A stretch of 64,000 nt of DNA from Hyphomonadaceae bacterium UBA7672. GTDB taxonomy: Bacteria > Pseudomonadota > Alphaproteobacteria > Caulobacterales > Hyphomonadaceae. Where the stretch lies: positions 62,001-126,000 of the forward strand of contig DLHI01000011.1 of assembly GCA_002483135.1 (NCBI GenBank), given 5' to 3'. The notes beneath the pieces were generated by a model. It was not told the DNA's origin and did no database searches. It saw only the letters and a program-made list of their open reading frames with translations. The position numbers were made by a program, and so were the translations under genes. Positions 26,968 to 35,056 of this stretch are shown here, in pieces (the stretch's first letter is position 1; every line of letters starts with the position of its first letter).

Positions 26968-27906
26968 ATGGCGCGCGTGTGGGTCCTGAAGCTTCCGGAC
27001 GGAATGGCGTCAAGTCTCGCCATCACGCTGGATGCGCTGGAGACCGCCAACCAGATCAGTGTGAGAGGAGGGCGCCGGGCGCCCTTCGAGGTGCGACCTG
27101 TGCGGGTCGGTCAGCGTGCGCCCGCTGGACATGCAGATTTCGCGCGGCGCGACCTGTTGATTGTGCCTGGCCTGGGCATCCGCTCCGAAGCTGAACTCGT
27201 GGCAAGTCTCGCAACGCCGGCTGTGCGACGCGCCACGCGGATCGTTGCGGACGCCCGCGCGGCGGGAGTATCCATTGCCGGGTCCTGCGCAGGCACCTTC
27301 ATTCTGGCTCAGGCTGGCGTGCTGTCCGGGAGGCAGGCGACGACCACATGGTGGCTGGCGCCGGCCTTCCGGCGTCTACATCCCGATGTTGACCTGATCG
27401 TGGACCGGATCGTGGTCGCCGACTGGCCGATCGCAACAGCCGGCGCAGCCATGGCCCAGATGGATCTGATGCTCGCCGTGATCGCCAAGTTCGCAAGCCC
27501 CGGCCTGTCGGACGCCTGTGCGCGTTACCTCCTGCTCGACCAGAGAAAATCCCAGGCGCCCTACATGGCGGTGGGCTTTCTGGCCGGACGCGATGAACAG
27601 ATCGCCCGGGCTGAGGTCTGGGCCCGGAACAATATCGGTCGCGATTTCAGCATGGACGAACTCGCCGCCGCAGCCGGCCTTTCCCCACGCACCTTCGCGC
27701 GCCGACTGGCAAGCGTCTGCGGCCTGTCTCCGATCAAGTTCGCCCAGCGCATCCGCATCGAGGCGGCCGAACGGTTGCTCGAGACGACGCGGCTGTCTGT
27801 CGACGAGGTGGCGCGCCAGGTCGGCTATGCCGAACCTTCGACATTGCGCAGGCTGATCCGGCGTGAAGCTAGACCATCACCGGCGGAACTGAGGCGGAGG
27901 GGCTGA
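26968..27906 (+). CDS. GlxA-type regulator (DJ-1/PfpI plus AraC helix-turn-helix)
   Basis: A 312-residue protein: N-terminal DJ-1/PfpI domain (RDLLIVPGLG, nucleophile elbow-like GVSIAGSCAGTFILAQAG with Cys) and a C-terminal AraC helix-turn-helix (FSMDELAAAAGLSPRTFARRLASVCGLSP, VDEVARQVGYAEPSTLRRL). Such proteins activate neighbouring operons. GAGGAG is nine bases before the ATG; a longer frame upstream is the shadow of the tautomerase. The divergent tautomerase operon is the likely target. Confidence 0.88.
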   Translation: MARVWVLKLPDGMASSLAITLDALETANQISVRGGRRAPFEVRPVRVGQRAPAGHADFARRDLLIVPGLGIRSEAELVASLATPAVRRATRIVADARAAGVSIAGSCAGTFILAQAGVLSGRQATTTWWLAPAFRRLHPDVDLIVDRIVVADWPIATAGAAMAQMDLMLAVIAKFASPGLSDACARYLLLDQRKSQAPYMAVGFLAGRDEQIARAEVWARNNIGRDFSMDELAAAAGLSPRTFARRLASVCGLSPIKFAQRIRIEAAERLLETTRLSVDEVARQVGYAEPSTLRRLIRREARPSPAELRRRG

Positions 27907-27930
27907 CGACGGCATCCTGCCCGGGCCAGC

Positions 27931-28338
27931 TCATGCGTTGGGCATGCCCTCGAAGGCCATGAGGTCGTCCGGGATGTGGTGGAAGGCCCGCCGCTGGCTT
28001 GTGAACATGGCGACCCTCGGCGCGCGGAACACGTCTGGATCATCCAGCGTGCCAACCTTCAGGACGACGCTCGCGAGGCCGGCGGGGCGATTGGCGACAT
28101 GTGTCCCGCAGATCGCGCAGAACTCACGGGTCACCGGACGTTCGAGGTCGGCACGGGTAAAACGTGCGGGCTCTCCCCGCAACCAGCTGAAGCCCGAAGC
28201 TGACATCAGCATGAAGAGGTTCGGAGCGCCTCCACTCATGTACTGACAGGGGCGGCAGTGACACTGGCCCTTCATCAGCGGCTTGCCTTCCGCCACATAG
28301 CGCAGTTGCCCGCAGTAACATCCGCCCTCAAGTCGCAT
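27931..28338 (-). CDS. GFA-family (glutathione-dependent formaldehyde-activating-like) protein
   Basis: A 135-residue zinc protein with the paired cysteines of the GFA/CENP-V fold: GGCYCGQLRY, GQCHCRPCQ and EFCAICGTHVA. The family adds glutathione to formaldehyde or carries other functions. The start used is preceded by GGAAGAG; further upstream there is only noncoding-like sequence. It is the last gene in the minus-strand set tetR, cupin, VOC and GFA. Confidence 0.8.
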   Translation of the reverse strand: MRLEGGCYCGQLRYVAEGKPLMKGQCHCRPCQYMSGGAPNLFMLMSASGFSWLRGEPARFTRADLERPVTREFCAICGTHVANRPAGLASVVLKVGTLDDPDVFRAPRVAMFTSQRRAFHHIPDDLMAFEGMPNA

Positions 28339-28527
28339 AAGCTCTCTTCCAGTTGGCCAGGGAGATCCTGACGCCCCGGTTACGGGACACGGGGATCTCT
28401 CGGCCAGTGCCGAATACGACAATGTTCGGGTAGAATTCCCCGGTGATGCGGGCTTGTCGGGCGATGTAGCCGCGCGCGTCCGATTCCGCCGCCTTAGCTC
28501 CGGGGTCTGACGATGTGGACAGGGGTC

Positions 28528-28935
28528 TCAACCTGCCGCATGCGGCTCGTGACACACCACACAGAGCTTGTTGCCGTCCAGGTCGCGAAAGTACGCGCCA
28601 TAGTAGTGGGCGTGATAGTGAGGCCGCAGACCGGGCGGCCCTTCACTTGTGGCGCCAGCGGCGAGAGACAGCGAAAAGGCCCTGTCGACTGTGGCGCGGT
28701 CACGGACGGCAAACGCCACCATGCCTCCATTGCCGGGCGTTGCAGCATTCCCGTCAAATGGCGTGCCGACGAGAAGGAGCGGGCGACCTGCATCAGCAGG
28801 TTGCCAGATTGCCAGCTCAGGATTGCTGTTGGAATGCCGGCGTAGCCACCCGAGTTCGGCCATCAGGACCGAATAGAACGAGATCGCCCGATCCCGGTCA
28901 TTCGTGCCGATCGACACGTGAGAGATCATGCACAT
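28528..28935 (-). CDS. VOC (glyoxalase/dioxygenase superfamily) protein
   Basis: A 135-residue VOC protein: ISHVSIGTNDRDRAISFYSVLMAELGW opens the first beta-alpha-beta-beta-beta unit and HAHYYGAYFRDLDGNKLCVVCH closes the second, with metal ligands expected at His in both halves. Two start codons, ATG-TGC-ATG, follow AAGGGAAC. The gene sits 19 nt downstream of the cupin gene. Detoxification of an aldehyde or a thiol adduct is plausible; the true substrate is unknown. Confidence 0.8.
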   Translation of the reverse strand: MCMISHVSIGTNDRDRAISFYSVLMAELGWLRRHSNSNPELAIWQPADAGRPLLLVGTPFDGNAATPGNGGMVAFAVRDRATVDRAFSLSLAAGATSEGPPGLRPHYHAHYYGAYFRDLDGNKLCVVCHEPHAAG

Positions 28936-28954
28936 GTTCCCTTCGCGTTGTTGT

Positions 28955-29425
28955 CTACCAGGGGGTCCCGTCCCGGTGGAGAAATCGCCACGCGCCTCCG
29001 GCGCGTTCGGCGACCAGATCATCCTCGGGGTATTCGCCCCGATCGGCCTCACTGCGATCGCCGACTTCGAGGTAGCGCGCCTCTTCTGAGGTGAGATTGA
29101 CCAGATGGTGGGCCGGTCCATTCGGAAGAAATCCAATGCACATGCCAGGCGAGAGTTCGAATTGGCCCTCCTCGGTGCGCAGCGTCGGACGTCCCTCAAG
29201 AACGTAGACAAACTCTTCCTGGTCGGTATGCCGGTGCAGCAGCGCTGACTGCACACCCGGTGGAAGCACCGTCAGATTGACGCCATACCTGGTAAGGCCG
29301 AAGGCATCTCCGAGCGCACGCTTCTGCCGTCCAGCCACAGCGTGCGCAAACTGCTGCGGATAGTTCGAGGCCTTGGTGCGCGGCGGAATCTCCATGGCGA
29401 GCCTGGGCTTTGTACGTTCAGACAT
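28955..29425 (-). CDS. Cupin-fold protein, second cluster
   Basis: A 156-residue cupin with motif 1 LLHRHTDQEEFVYVLEGRPT (His/His/Glu) and motif 2 PNGPAHHLVN. N- and C-terminal extensions (MSERTKPRLAMEIPPR, GGAWRFLHRD) set it apart from the smaller cupin. Its start overlaps the end of the tetR gene by eight nucleotides, so it is translated with the regulator. Possible roles are a dioxygenase or isomerase; no specific match is claimed. Confidence 0.8.
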   Translation of the reverse strand: MSERTKPRLAMEIPPRTKASNYPQQFAHAVAGRQKRALGDAFGLTRYGVNLTVLPPGVQSALLHRHTDQEEFVYVLEGRPTLRTEEGQFELSPGMCIGFLPNGPAHHLVNLTSEEARYLEVGDRSEADRGEYPEDDLVAERAGGAWRFLHRDGTPW

Positions 29426-30119
29426 GGCGCCGCTTCCTCGATCCGGATTTTTCCTTGGTGCGCGCTTGCGGCGAGGAAGGTCTGCGAGGCTTCGTTGCCT
29501 TGCCTGCCTTGTCTGGGTTCAGCCGGACGCTCAGGATGTGGCCGCAAGCTGCTTCCAGAATTTTTTCGGAAAGTCTGGGATCGGTTGCGACGCGAGCGAG
29601 GAGAATGGCGCCCACCATCTCCGAAAGCGTTGAAAGCGCCTCCGCGCGCGTCTGATGGGTTCGGGCGTCAACAGGCTGGTCAAGCCGGTCCGCGTACGAC
29701 TGAATTGCGCGCGTAAACACGTCCCTGATGGCGTGTGGTTCCCGCCGCGCTTCGGCGGCAAGCGCGGGGAGCAGGCAGCCTGCGCCGACACGATCGCGAT
29801 GCTTCCCGGAAAGATAGGCCCGCACGAAGGCGGCCCGCGGGTCAGCGGCGCCCTTCAGATGCGAGTCCCAGAACGCCGTCGTGTCTTCAAGCGCCCGGGA
29901 GCAGGCCTCCTCGACAAGTTCAGCCTTTGAAGCGAACTGTTTGTAGAACCCCCCGTGGGTGAGCCCTGCCTCGCTCATGAGATCGCCGATGCCAACGCCA
30001 TCGACGCCCCTTTCGCGAAAAAGAGTGCTTGAGGCGACGACAACACGTCTCCGGTTCTGATGCGCCTGTTCACGGCTCACGCGCAAGGAGATCTCCCGCA
30101 AAAAGATGTTGACCATCAT
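29418..30119 (-). CDS. TetR/AcrR-family regulator
   Basis: A 233-residue regulator: helix-turn-helix VVVASSTLFRERGVDGVGIGDLMSEAGLTHGGFYKQFASKAEL, typical of TetR proteins with electrophile or aldehyde ligands (NemR-like). A single cysteine lies in the ligand domain (GAGCLLPALAAE). The C-terminus is a basic tail. It diverges from the alpha/beta-hydrolase operon, with a perfect palindrome in the gap. Confidence 0.88.
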   Translation of the reverse strand: MMVNIFLREISLRVSREQAHQNRRRVVVASSTLFRERGVDGVGIGDLMSEAGLTHGGFYKQFASKAELVEEACSRALEDTTAFWDSHLKGAADPRAAFVRAYLSGKHRDRVGAGCLLPALAAEARREPHAIRDVFTRAIQSYADRLDQPVDARTHQTRAEALSTLSEMVGAILLARVATDPRLSEKILEAACGHILSVRLNPDKAGKATKPRRPSSPQARTKEKSGSRKRRHV

Positions 30120-30131
30120 CTATGGGAAAAA

Positions 30132-30151
30132 TAGATGTTAGGCAACATCTA
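30132..30151. promoter_or_regulatory. TetR operator palindrome
   Basis: TAGATGTT and AACATCTA, separated by AGGC, make a perfect 20-bp palindrome 12 bp upstream of the divergent tetR start and 17 bp before the hydrolase start. Size and position are those of a TetR operator repressing both directions. Confidence 0.8.
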
Positions 30152-30168
30152 AGCATACGGAGATTCAG

Positions 30169-31110
30169 ATGTCTTCACCCGACACCCTGGCCATGATCGA
30201 GCAGGCGGTTGAGCATCGCTTTGCCCACAACGGCGACACGCGGATTCATGTCGCCATGGCAGGGCAGGGCCGACTCCTGCTTTTCCTTCATGGCTTCCCG
30301 GATCACTGGCTGACCTGGCACGCGGTGATGGCCCCGTTCCTGGAATCCTATCGCGTAGCTGCAATGGATCTCAGGGGATTCAACCTGTCCGACCAACCCT
30401 TGGGGGCGGACGACTTTGACCTGGCCTTGCTCGTGGAGGATGTTGCCGCTGCGATTGTCGCCTGTGGCGCCAGCAGCGCCATCATCGTGGGACATGACTG
30501 GGGCGGATGGCTTGCATGGCAGGTTGCCATGAGGCGCCCCGACCTGGTCGACGGCCTGGCCATCGTGGGCATGCCCCACCCTTGGGCAATTGCGCGCGAA
30601 CTCGCGATCAATCCGAAGCAGGAAGCGGCAAGCGCCTACGTCCGCGCGTTCCAGCAGCCGGGGGCAGAGCGGGCGGTTCCGCCGGAGCGCCTTGGCCAAT
30701 GGATCTCTGATCCCGCCTTCCGCGATCGACATGATCAGGCGTACGCCAGAACCACACTTGCTGCGCCACTGAACTACTATCGGGTTCACTTTCCCGCCCC
30801 GCCCTACAAGGTTCTGGATGCGCCCCCCGCGCGCGTGCAGGCGCCCACGCTGATCATTCATGGCCTGGCGGATACCTATGCCCTGCCAGCTGGCCTGAAC
30901 GACGTCTGGGACTGGATCGCAGCGCCCGTGACGCTCCATGCCTGGCCAGGCGTGGGTCACTTCGTCCAGCAAGACCAGCCTGGGCGGCTGATATCGGCGC
31001 TATCCGATTTCTTCTCGGTTCATGGCTTCGATCGGTCGTGCAGCCAGCATCTGGATCTCGATTCCGCGCTGCCCCGCGAGCAGAGCTGCAACAACCCGAA
31101 ATTCAAATAG
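30169..31110 (+). CDS. Alpha/beta-hydrolase, epoxide hydrolase-like
   Basis: A 313-residue hydrolase: HGFPDHWLTWH (oxyanion HGxP) and nucleophile elbow GHDWGGWLAWQ with Asp, as in epoxide hydrolases and haloalkane dehalogenases; the catalytic His is in GVGHFVQQD. The Asp nucleophile argues for epoxide hydrolysis or dehalogenation rather than ester cleavage. It is the first gene of a plus-strand operon controlled from the palindrome in its leader. Confidence 0.85.
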   Translation: MSSPDTLAMIEQAVEHRFAHNGDTRIHVAMAGQGRLLLFLHGFPDHWLTWHAVMAPFLESYRVAAMDLRGFNLSDQPLGADDFDLALLVEDVAAAIVACGASSAIIVGHDWGGWLAWQVAMRRPDLVDGLAIVGMPHPWAIARELAINPKQEAASAYVRAFQQPGAERAVPPERLGQWISDPAFRDRHDQAYARTTLAAPLNYYRVHFPAPPYKVLDAPPARVQAPTLIIHGLADTYALPAGLNDVWDWIAAPVTLHAWPGVGHFVQQDQPGRLISALSDFFSVHGFDRSCSQHLDLDSALPREQSCNNPKFK

Positions 31111-31147
31111 AGGAATGGCGCCCTGGCGCCTGAACTGGAGCGTCTCA

Positions 31148-31576
31148 ATGCCCTTATGGAAAATATATCACCCGGTTGCAGCCTACTCGTCGGAAGACAA
31201 GCGGGCGATCTCCAGAGCGCTTACGGATGTCTATGCCCGCGCGATGCCGAGGTTCTATGTCGGGGTCGTCTTCCAGGAGGTCCGCGCCGATGATTTTTAT
31301 GTCGGTGGCGAATCTCATCCCAGGTTCGTTCGGATCTGGGTCGATCATATCGCCCGAACATTTTCCTCAGATGACATGAAGGTCCGGTTCTTTGAAAAAA
31401 TGAACCAGATCTTTGCCCCGTGGATTGCTGGCCGCGGCTACGACTGGGAACTCCACATAGACGAAACGCCATTCGATCTTTGGACCATACAGGGGCACTT
31501 CCCGCCGAAAGAGGGTTCGGAAGACGAGAAGCGGTGGACTGCCGATAATCGCGCTTCCCCCCGCACGCACGCTTAA
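31148..31576 (+). CDS. Tautomerase-family protein, second copy
   Basis: A 142-residue protein with N-terminal MPLWKIYHPVAAYSSEDK, where Pro1 is the expected catalytic base; the IYHP start is like cis-3-chloroacrylic acid dehalogenase-type tautomerases. The ribosome site GGAG precedes the ATG. A longer frame from 31022 lies inside the hydrolase gene and is not used. It follows the hydrolase by 37 nt. Enol or dehalogenating chemistry on the hydrolase product would fit, as an inference. Confidence 0.75.
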   Translation: MPLWKIYHPVAAYSSEDKRAISRALTDVYARAMPRFYVGVVFQEVRADDFYVGGESHPRFVRIWVDHIARTFSSDDMKVRFFEKMNQIFAPWIAGRGYDWELHIDETPFDLWTIQGHFPPKEGSEDEKRWTADNRASPRTHA

Positions 31577-31736
31577 CGCAGGGAAGGTGGCGCAAGGCCT
31601 GCGCACCCCGGCCGCGTAAGTGTCACTGGAGCTTCCTCAGGCGTTGGCGAGAAGGCCCCGAAGACTGTCGGATTCGGCGCTGGTCCGCGGCTTGCCAGTC
31701 GTTGAATCTGGGGTGTGATCGGGAGGACTTTGCGCG

Positions 31737-32096
31737 ATGGATCGGTCTGAGCTGATGGCTTTTGCGCAGTCCTGGATTTCCGGGTGGAACGCCCACGATC
31801 TTGATGCCGTCCTCGCCCACTACGCCGATGACGTGACCTTCTATTCGCCGATGATCTTCCGGGTGACGGGTGCGGATCAAGCGTCGATCAAGGGGCGCCC
31901 GGAGCTCAGGGCCTATTGGAGCAGGGCGCTGGTATTGGCGCCAGACCTGCGCTTTGAGCTCCAGTCTTGTTTTTGTGGGCGCGACGCCCTGACAATCCTG
32001 TACAGCAACCAGTTGCAACGCCGGGCGTCAGAGGCCTTTATCTTCGACGGGCAAGGGAAGGTCTCTCTGTCGATTGCCACCTATGAGGCGGTGTAG
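31737..32096 (+). CDS. SnoaL-like NTF2-fold protein
   Basis: A 119-residue protein with the NTF2/SnoaL pattern WISGWNAHDLDAVLAHYADDVTFYSP and a later KGRPELRAYW. The fold binds small molecules or acts as an isomerase or cyclase. A GGGAGGAC ribosome site is clear. It stands between the tautomerase and alcohol dehydrogenase genes and is probably expressed with them. Confidence 0.8.
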   Translation: MDRSELMAFAQSWISGWNAHDLDAVLAHYADDVTFYSPMIFRVTGADQASIKGRPELRAYWSRALVLAPDLRFELQSCFCGRDALTILYSNQLQRRASEAFIFDGQGKVSLSIATYEAV

Positions 32097-32369
32097 GGCG
32101 TGGCGCGTGTCTCACCGCAAACTCAGCCTGGGCCGGCGTTGAAGCCGCTTTGAGTCCGCAAACCAGGCGTGCGAAGCCAACTTACCCTGCAGCTGTGTTC
32201 CGGGCTTCGCGTCGCATCGAAGTCCGGATCACGGCTGCAGATGATCGGGCGCTGGCGAGCCTCATGGCGAAAACCACCTCATCCTTGTCGAATCTGACAC
32301 TTGTGAGCGGCGTGCGCGACTGGGAGCGTAATGCCGTCAAAATGGCCGTGGCCCACAGGAAACCATCAG

Positions 32370-33491
32370 ATGCAGCAGCTCATGGCGCTGGGAGCCTCGG
32401 CTTTTGAATGGCGCGAGATTTCCGAACCGCGGCTGCTGGCTCCCGCAGACGCCATCGTCCGTCCCCTGGCGGTATCCATCTGCGACGCTGATGTCCTGTA
32501 CATGCGCGGCGCGTTTCGCCGTCGCGACCCATTCTGCTTCGGTCACGAGTTCGTGGCCGAGGTCGTGGAGCTGGGAGAGGATGTCGCGGGCTTCGCGATT
32601 GGTGACCGGGTCGCTGTCGCCTTCCTGATCGCCTGCGGATCCTGTCTTGCGTGCCGACGGGGGTTGCCGGCGGCATGTACGACGATTGACGCGAAGGCGG
32701 CCTATGGGTTCGGCATTTTCGGAGACTGGGGGGGCGCGCTCTGCGACAGGGTTCGCGTACCGTACGCAAACTATATGATGGCGTTGCTGCCCCCTGGCGT
32801 GTCTCCTGCGGCGGCGGCCAGCGTCGGCGACAATCTTTCCGATGCTTTCCGGTGCGTGGCGGAGGGGCTGGAAGAGCAACCTGGCGCACCGGTGCTTGTG
32901 GTTGCCGGAGGCGGGGGAACGCCCTCCATCGGTCTTTATGCCGCCACCCTCGCGATCGCGCTGGGGTCAGAGCAGGTTGACTATCTCGACAGCGACCCCG
33001 CGCGGCTGGCGCTCGCCGAGTCGCTCGGTGCTACGGCCATCGAGAGGGCAAGTGCTCCAGGCCGTGTGGGCAGCTATCCTGTAACCGCAGACACAAGTGG
33101 GGATCCGTCGGGCGCCTGGCTCGGTACAGCCTTGCGATCGACGGCCGCTTACGGGCGATGCACGAGTTGCGGTGTCTTTCATGGGTCCGCCCCGGTGCCC
33201 TTGGGGGCGATGTACGATCGCGGTGTCCGTTTCACCGTCGGCTGGGGCAATCCCCAGACGCACATGGCCAAGGTGCTTGCGTTGCTGGCAAGCGCGCCTG
33301 GGATGCTGGATTCCATCCATACAGTCGCTCCGTGGGTCGAGGCCATCGATCGACTGGCGCAGCCGCCGACGAAGCTGATCCTGGCGCGGCCAGAGGCGAT
33401 GCCAGTGTCTGCGCCGGTTTTCCGCCCGGTGTCTGATGTCGACGATCCCGGCGAGTTCGACCGCCTGCTTCCGGGGCGCATGGAACGCTGA
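32370..33491 (+). CDS. Zinc-dependent alcohol dehydrogenase, MDR family
   Basis: A 373-residue medium-chain dehydrogenase: catalytic zinc ligands in SICDADVLYMRG and FCFGHEFVAEVV, cysteine loop ACGSCLACRRGLPAACTT, and nucleotide-binding region VLVVAGGGGTPSIGLYA. Glycines in that last stretch deviate slightly from GxGxxG. The start used has AGGAAA before it. It is the last gene of the plus-strand operon; a palindrome at 33493-33504 and a strong inverted repeat follow. Confidence 0.82.
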   Translation: MQQLMALGASAFEWREISEPRLLAPADAIVRPLAVSICDADVLYMRGAFRRRDPFCFGHEFVAEVVELGEDVAGFAIGDRVAVAFLIACGSCLACRRGLPAACTTIDAKAAYGFGIFGDWGGALCDRVRVPYANYMMALLPPGVSPAAAASVGDNLSDAFRCVAEGLEEQPGAPVLVVAGGGGTPSIGLYAATLAIALGSEQVDYLDSDPARLALAESLGATAIERASAPGRVGSYPVTADTSGDPSGAWLGTALRSTAAYGRCTSCGVFHGSAPVPLGAMYDRGVRFTVGWGNPQTHMAKVLALLASAPGMLDSIHTVAPWVEAIDRLAQPPTKLILARPEAMPVSAPVFRPVSDVDDPGEFDRLLPGRMER

Positions 33492-33568
33492 TCATCCGCG
33501 GATGTGAACTCCGCGTCGTCATTCATATCCCGCTTGCGCTCGAGCCGCGGTTCGTGTGCTGCGAAGCC

Positions 33569-33610
33569 ATGTCCCGCTTGCGCGTCTCCAAAGTCACGCA
33601 AGCGGGACAT
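33569..33610. repeat. 14-bp inverted repeat with a third direct copy
   Basis: ATGTCCCGCTTGCG (33569-33582) and its complement (33597-33610) flank a 14-nt loop; a third copy with one mismatch is at 33525-33538 in the same direction as the left arm. They lie between convergent genes, so the hairpin could serve as a two-way terminator, but without T-tracts. Confidence 0.6.
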
Positions 33611-33645
33611 AGCGCGGTCGGATTCGGGCGACGCAGAGGCCCCGT

Positions 33646-34401
33646 CTAGCTGAGGTAGGCGCGGGCGAAGAAGGCCCCTGTTGTGAAGACCGCTATCGCC
33701 AGGATGATGGCGCGAAGGAGCGGGAGGGGCAGGCGGCGACCCAGCTGTGCGCCTGCGAAGCCGCCCGCGACGCCGCCCACCATGACGATAAGGGTTTCCT
33801 GCCACCTTACGTTTCCGGTCACCGCGAAGCAGGCCACGGCCACGCCATTCGCTCCTGCCACCATCAGGGTCCTGAGGGGATTGAGAATCCTCAGATCGGA
33901 TGTTGTCGCCAGACTCCATATGGCCAGCATCATGAGACCCACGGCGCCACCGAAATAGCCGCCGTAGATGCCCAGGAGGAATTGCGCGACAAGCAGGAAA
34001 CGCGACCCGGCGTGAAGACCCAGGCCACGAAGAAGGACGGCAAGGCGTGGTCCGGCGGCGAGCGTGGCCGTGGCAAGCAGCAACAACCATGGGATGAGCG
34101 CCCCAAAGGCGCTTTCCGGCGTCACCAGGAGCAGCACGGCCCCGACAAGGCCGCCCGCAAGGCTGAGCGCCAGCAGGTTCCGGGTCGGGACCAGGTCCAA
34201 GGGCCGAATATCCTTCCGATAGCTCCAGGCGCTGGCGAGCGTCCCCGGAAACAGAGCGACCGTGGTAGAGGCGTTGGCCACGGTCGGTGGCAGGCCCATG
34301 AAGGCAAGCGCAGGCAACGCCACGAACGTCCCGCCGCCGGCGACGGCGTTCATGGTGCCGGCCAGAAAGCCGGCCGCGAGAAGCAGGATTGTAGATTCCA
34401 T
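33646..34401 (-). CDS. TauE/SafE-family membrane exporter
   Basis: A 251-residue protein of seven to eight hydrophobic helices with the repeated TauE motifs GFLAGTMNAVAGGGTFV and LLGIYGGYFGGAVGLMM. The family exports sulfite, sulfoacetate and related anions. The gene is alone, convergent with the ADH operon, with two palindromes in its upstream region. No sulfonate genes flank it, so the substrate is open. Confidence 0.85.
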   Translation of the reverse strand: MESTILLLAAGFLAGTMNAVAGGGTFVALPALAFMGLPPTVANASTTVALFPGTLASAWSYRKDIRPLDLVPTRNLLALSLAGGLVGAVLLLVTPESAFGALIPWLLLLATATLAAGPRLAVLLRGLGLHAGSRFLLVAQFLLGIYGGYFGGAVGLMMLAIWSLATTSDLRILNPLRTLMVAGANGVAVACFAVTGNVRWQETLIVMVGGVAGGFAGAQLGRRLPLPLLRAIILAIAVFTTGAFFARAYLS

Positions 34402-35056
34402 CGAGGGTCCAAGCAGATTGCGTTTTCAGAGCAAGCAATGGAAGCCGAAGCATCTGGCAAGGAACCCATCAGGCTCTCATCAAATTGCTGCGCATGGTCT
34501 CGCCCCATAGTCGACGTGGAGGCACAAATTTGTGCGAATGGTCGAGGAGTGACAGTGTCAAAAATGACATCTTTCGGGGATAATGCGCCAGAAAATCAAG
34601 TTTGAATACTGAAAGCGTCCTAGAATAGGTGGGCGTACCGTCGCCAAGTCACGGAAGGACAGACTCAGGTGTCACTAGTCGTTCGAAAGATGGTCTCTCG
34701 AACTGAGGGCAGGGCGTGCCCAGCAGGACCATTGGAAACAAATTCGTGCTGCCTGCCTGCCATTCGCGTCGATTTCTGGAACTGGTCAGGAGAGCTGGGA
34801 CTTCTTGACGGTGCTGGCAGGTTAACGCGCCCCAGTCTCTGGCCTGCGACAAGCCGGACAAGAGATCCTGACGGGTTACGAGGTGCCTTCCGGCTGTGGC
34901 CCAAGACATCGGCAACGAGGGCGCGTATGTGGGCGAGAACTTGCGTTGATTTGTTGGGTCGATGCGGTCAGCATAGCTGGAGGCCCATGCCCCCATGCGC
35001 CCAGATCGTTCAGCGAGAGCGCAGCGAGTTAGCGTGACGGCTCGGCGGCGGCCGGA
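34402..35056. other. Gene-free stretch with two palindromes
   Basis: About 650 bases upstream of the exporter and behind the Rieske-FAD gene. GCACAAATTTGTGC (34522-34535) and TGACAGTGTCA (34550-34560) are perfect palindromes that could be regulator sites for the exporter. The rest of the region has short frames on both strands without family resemblance. Confidence 0.55.

Noticed and set aside
33179..34453. Minus-strand frame of 424 codons across the exporter gene
   Set aside because: It overlaps the well supported TauE gene in another frame and the ADH gene on the other strand; composition is shadow-like.
34649..35037. Two opposing frames of about 115-122 codons
   Set aside because: Neither has a ribosome site or known motif; treated as noncoding.
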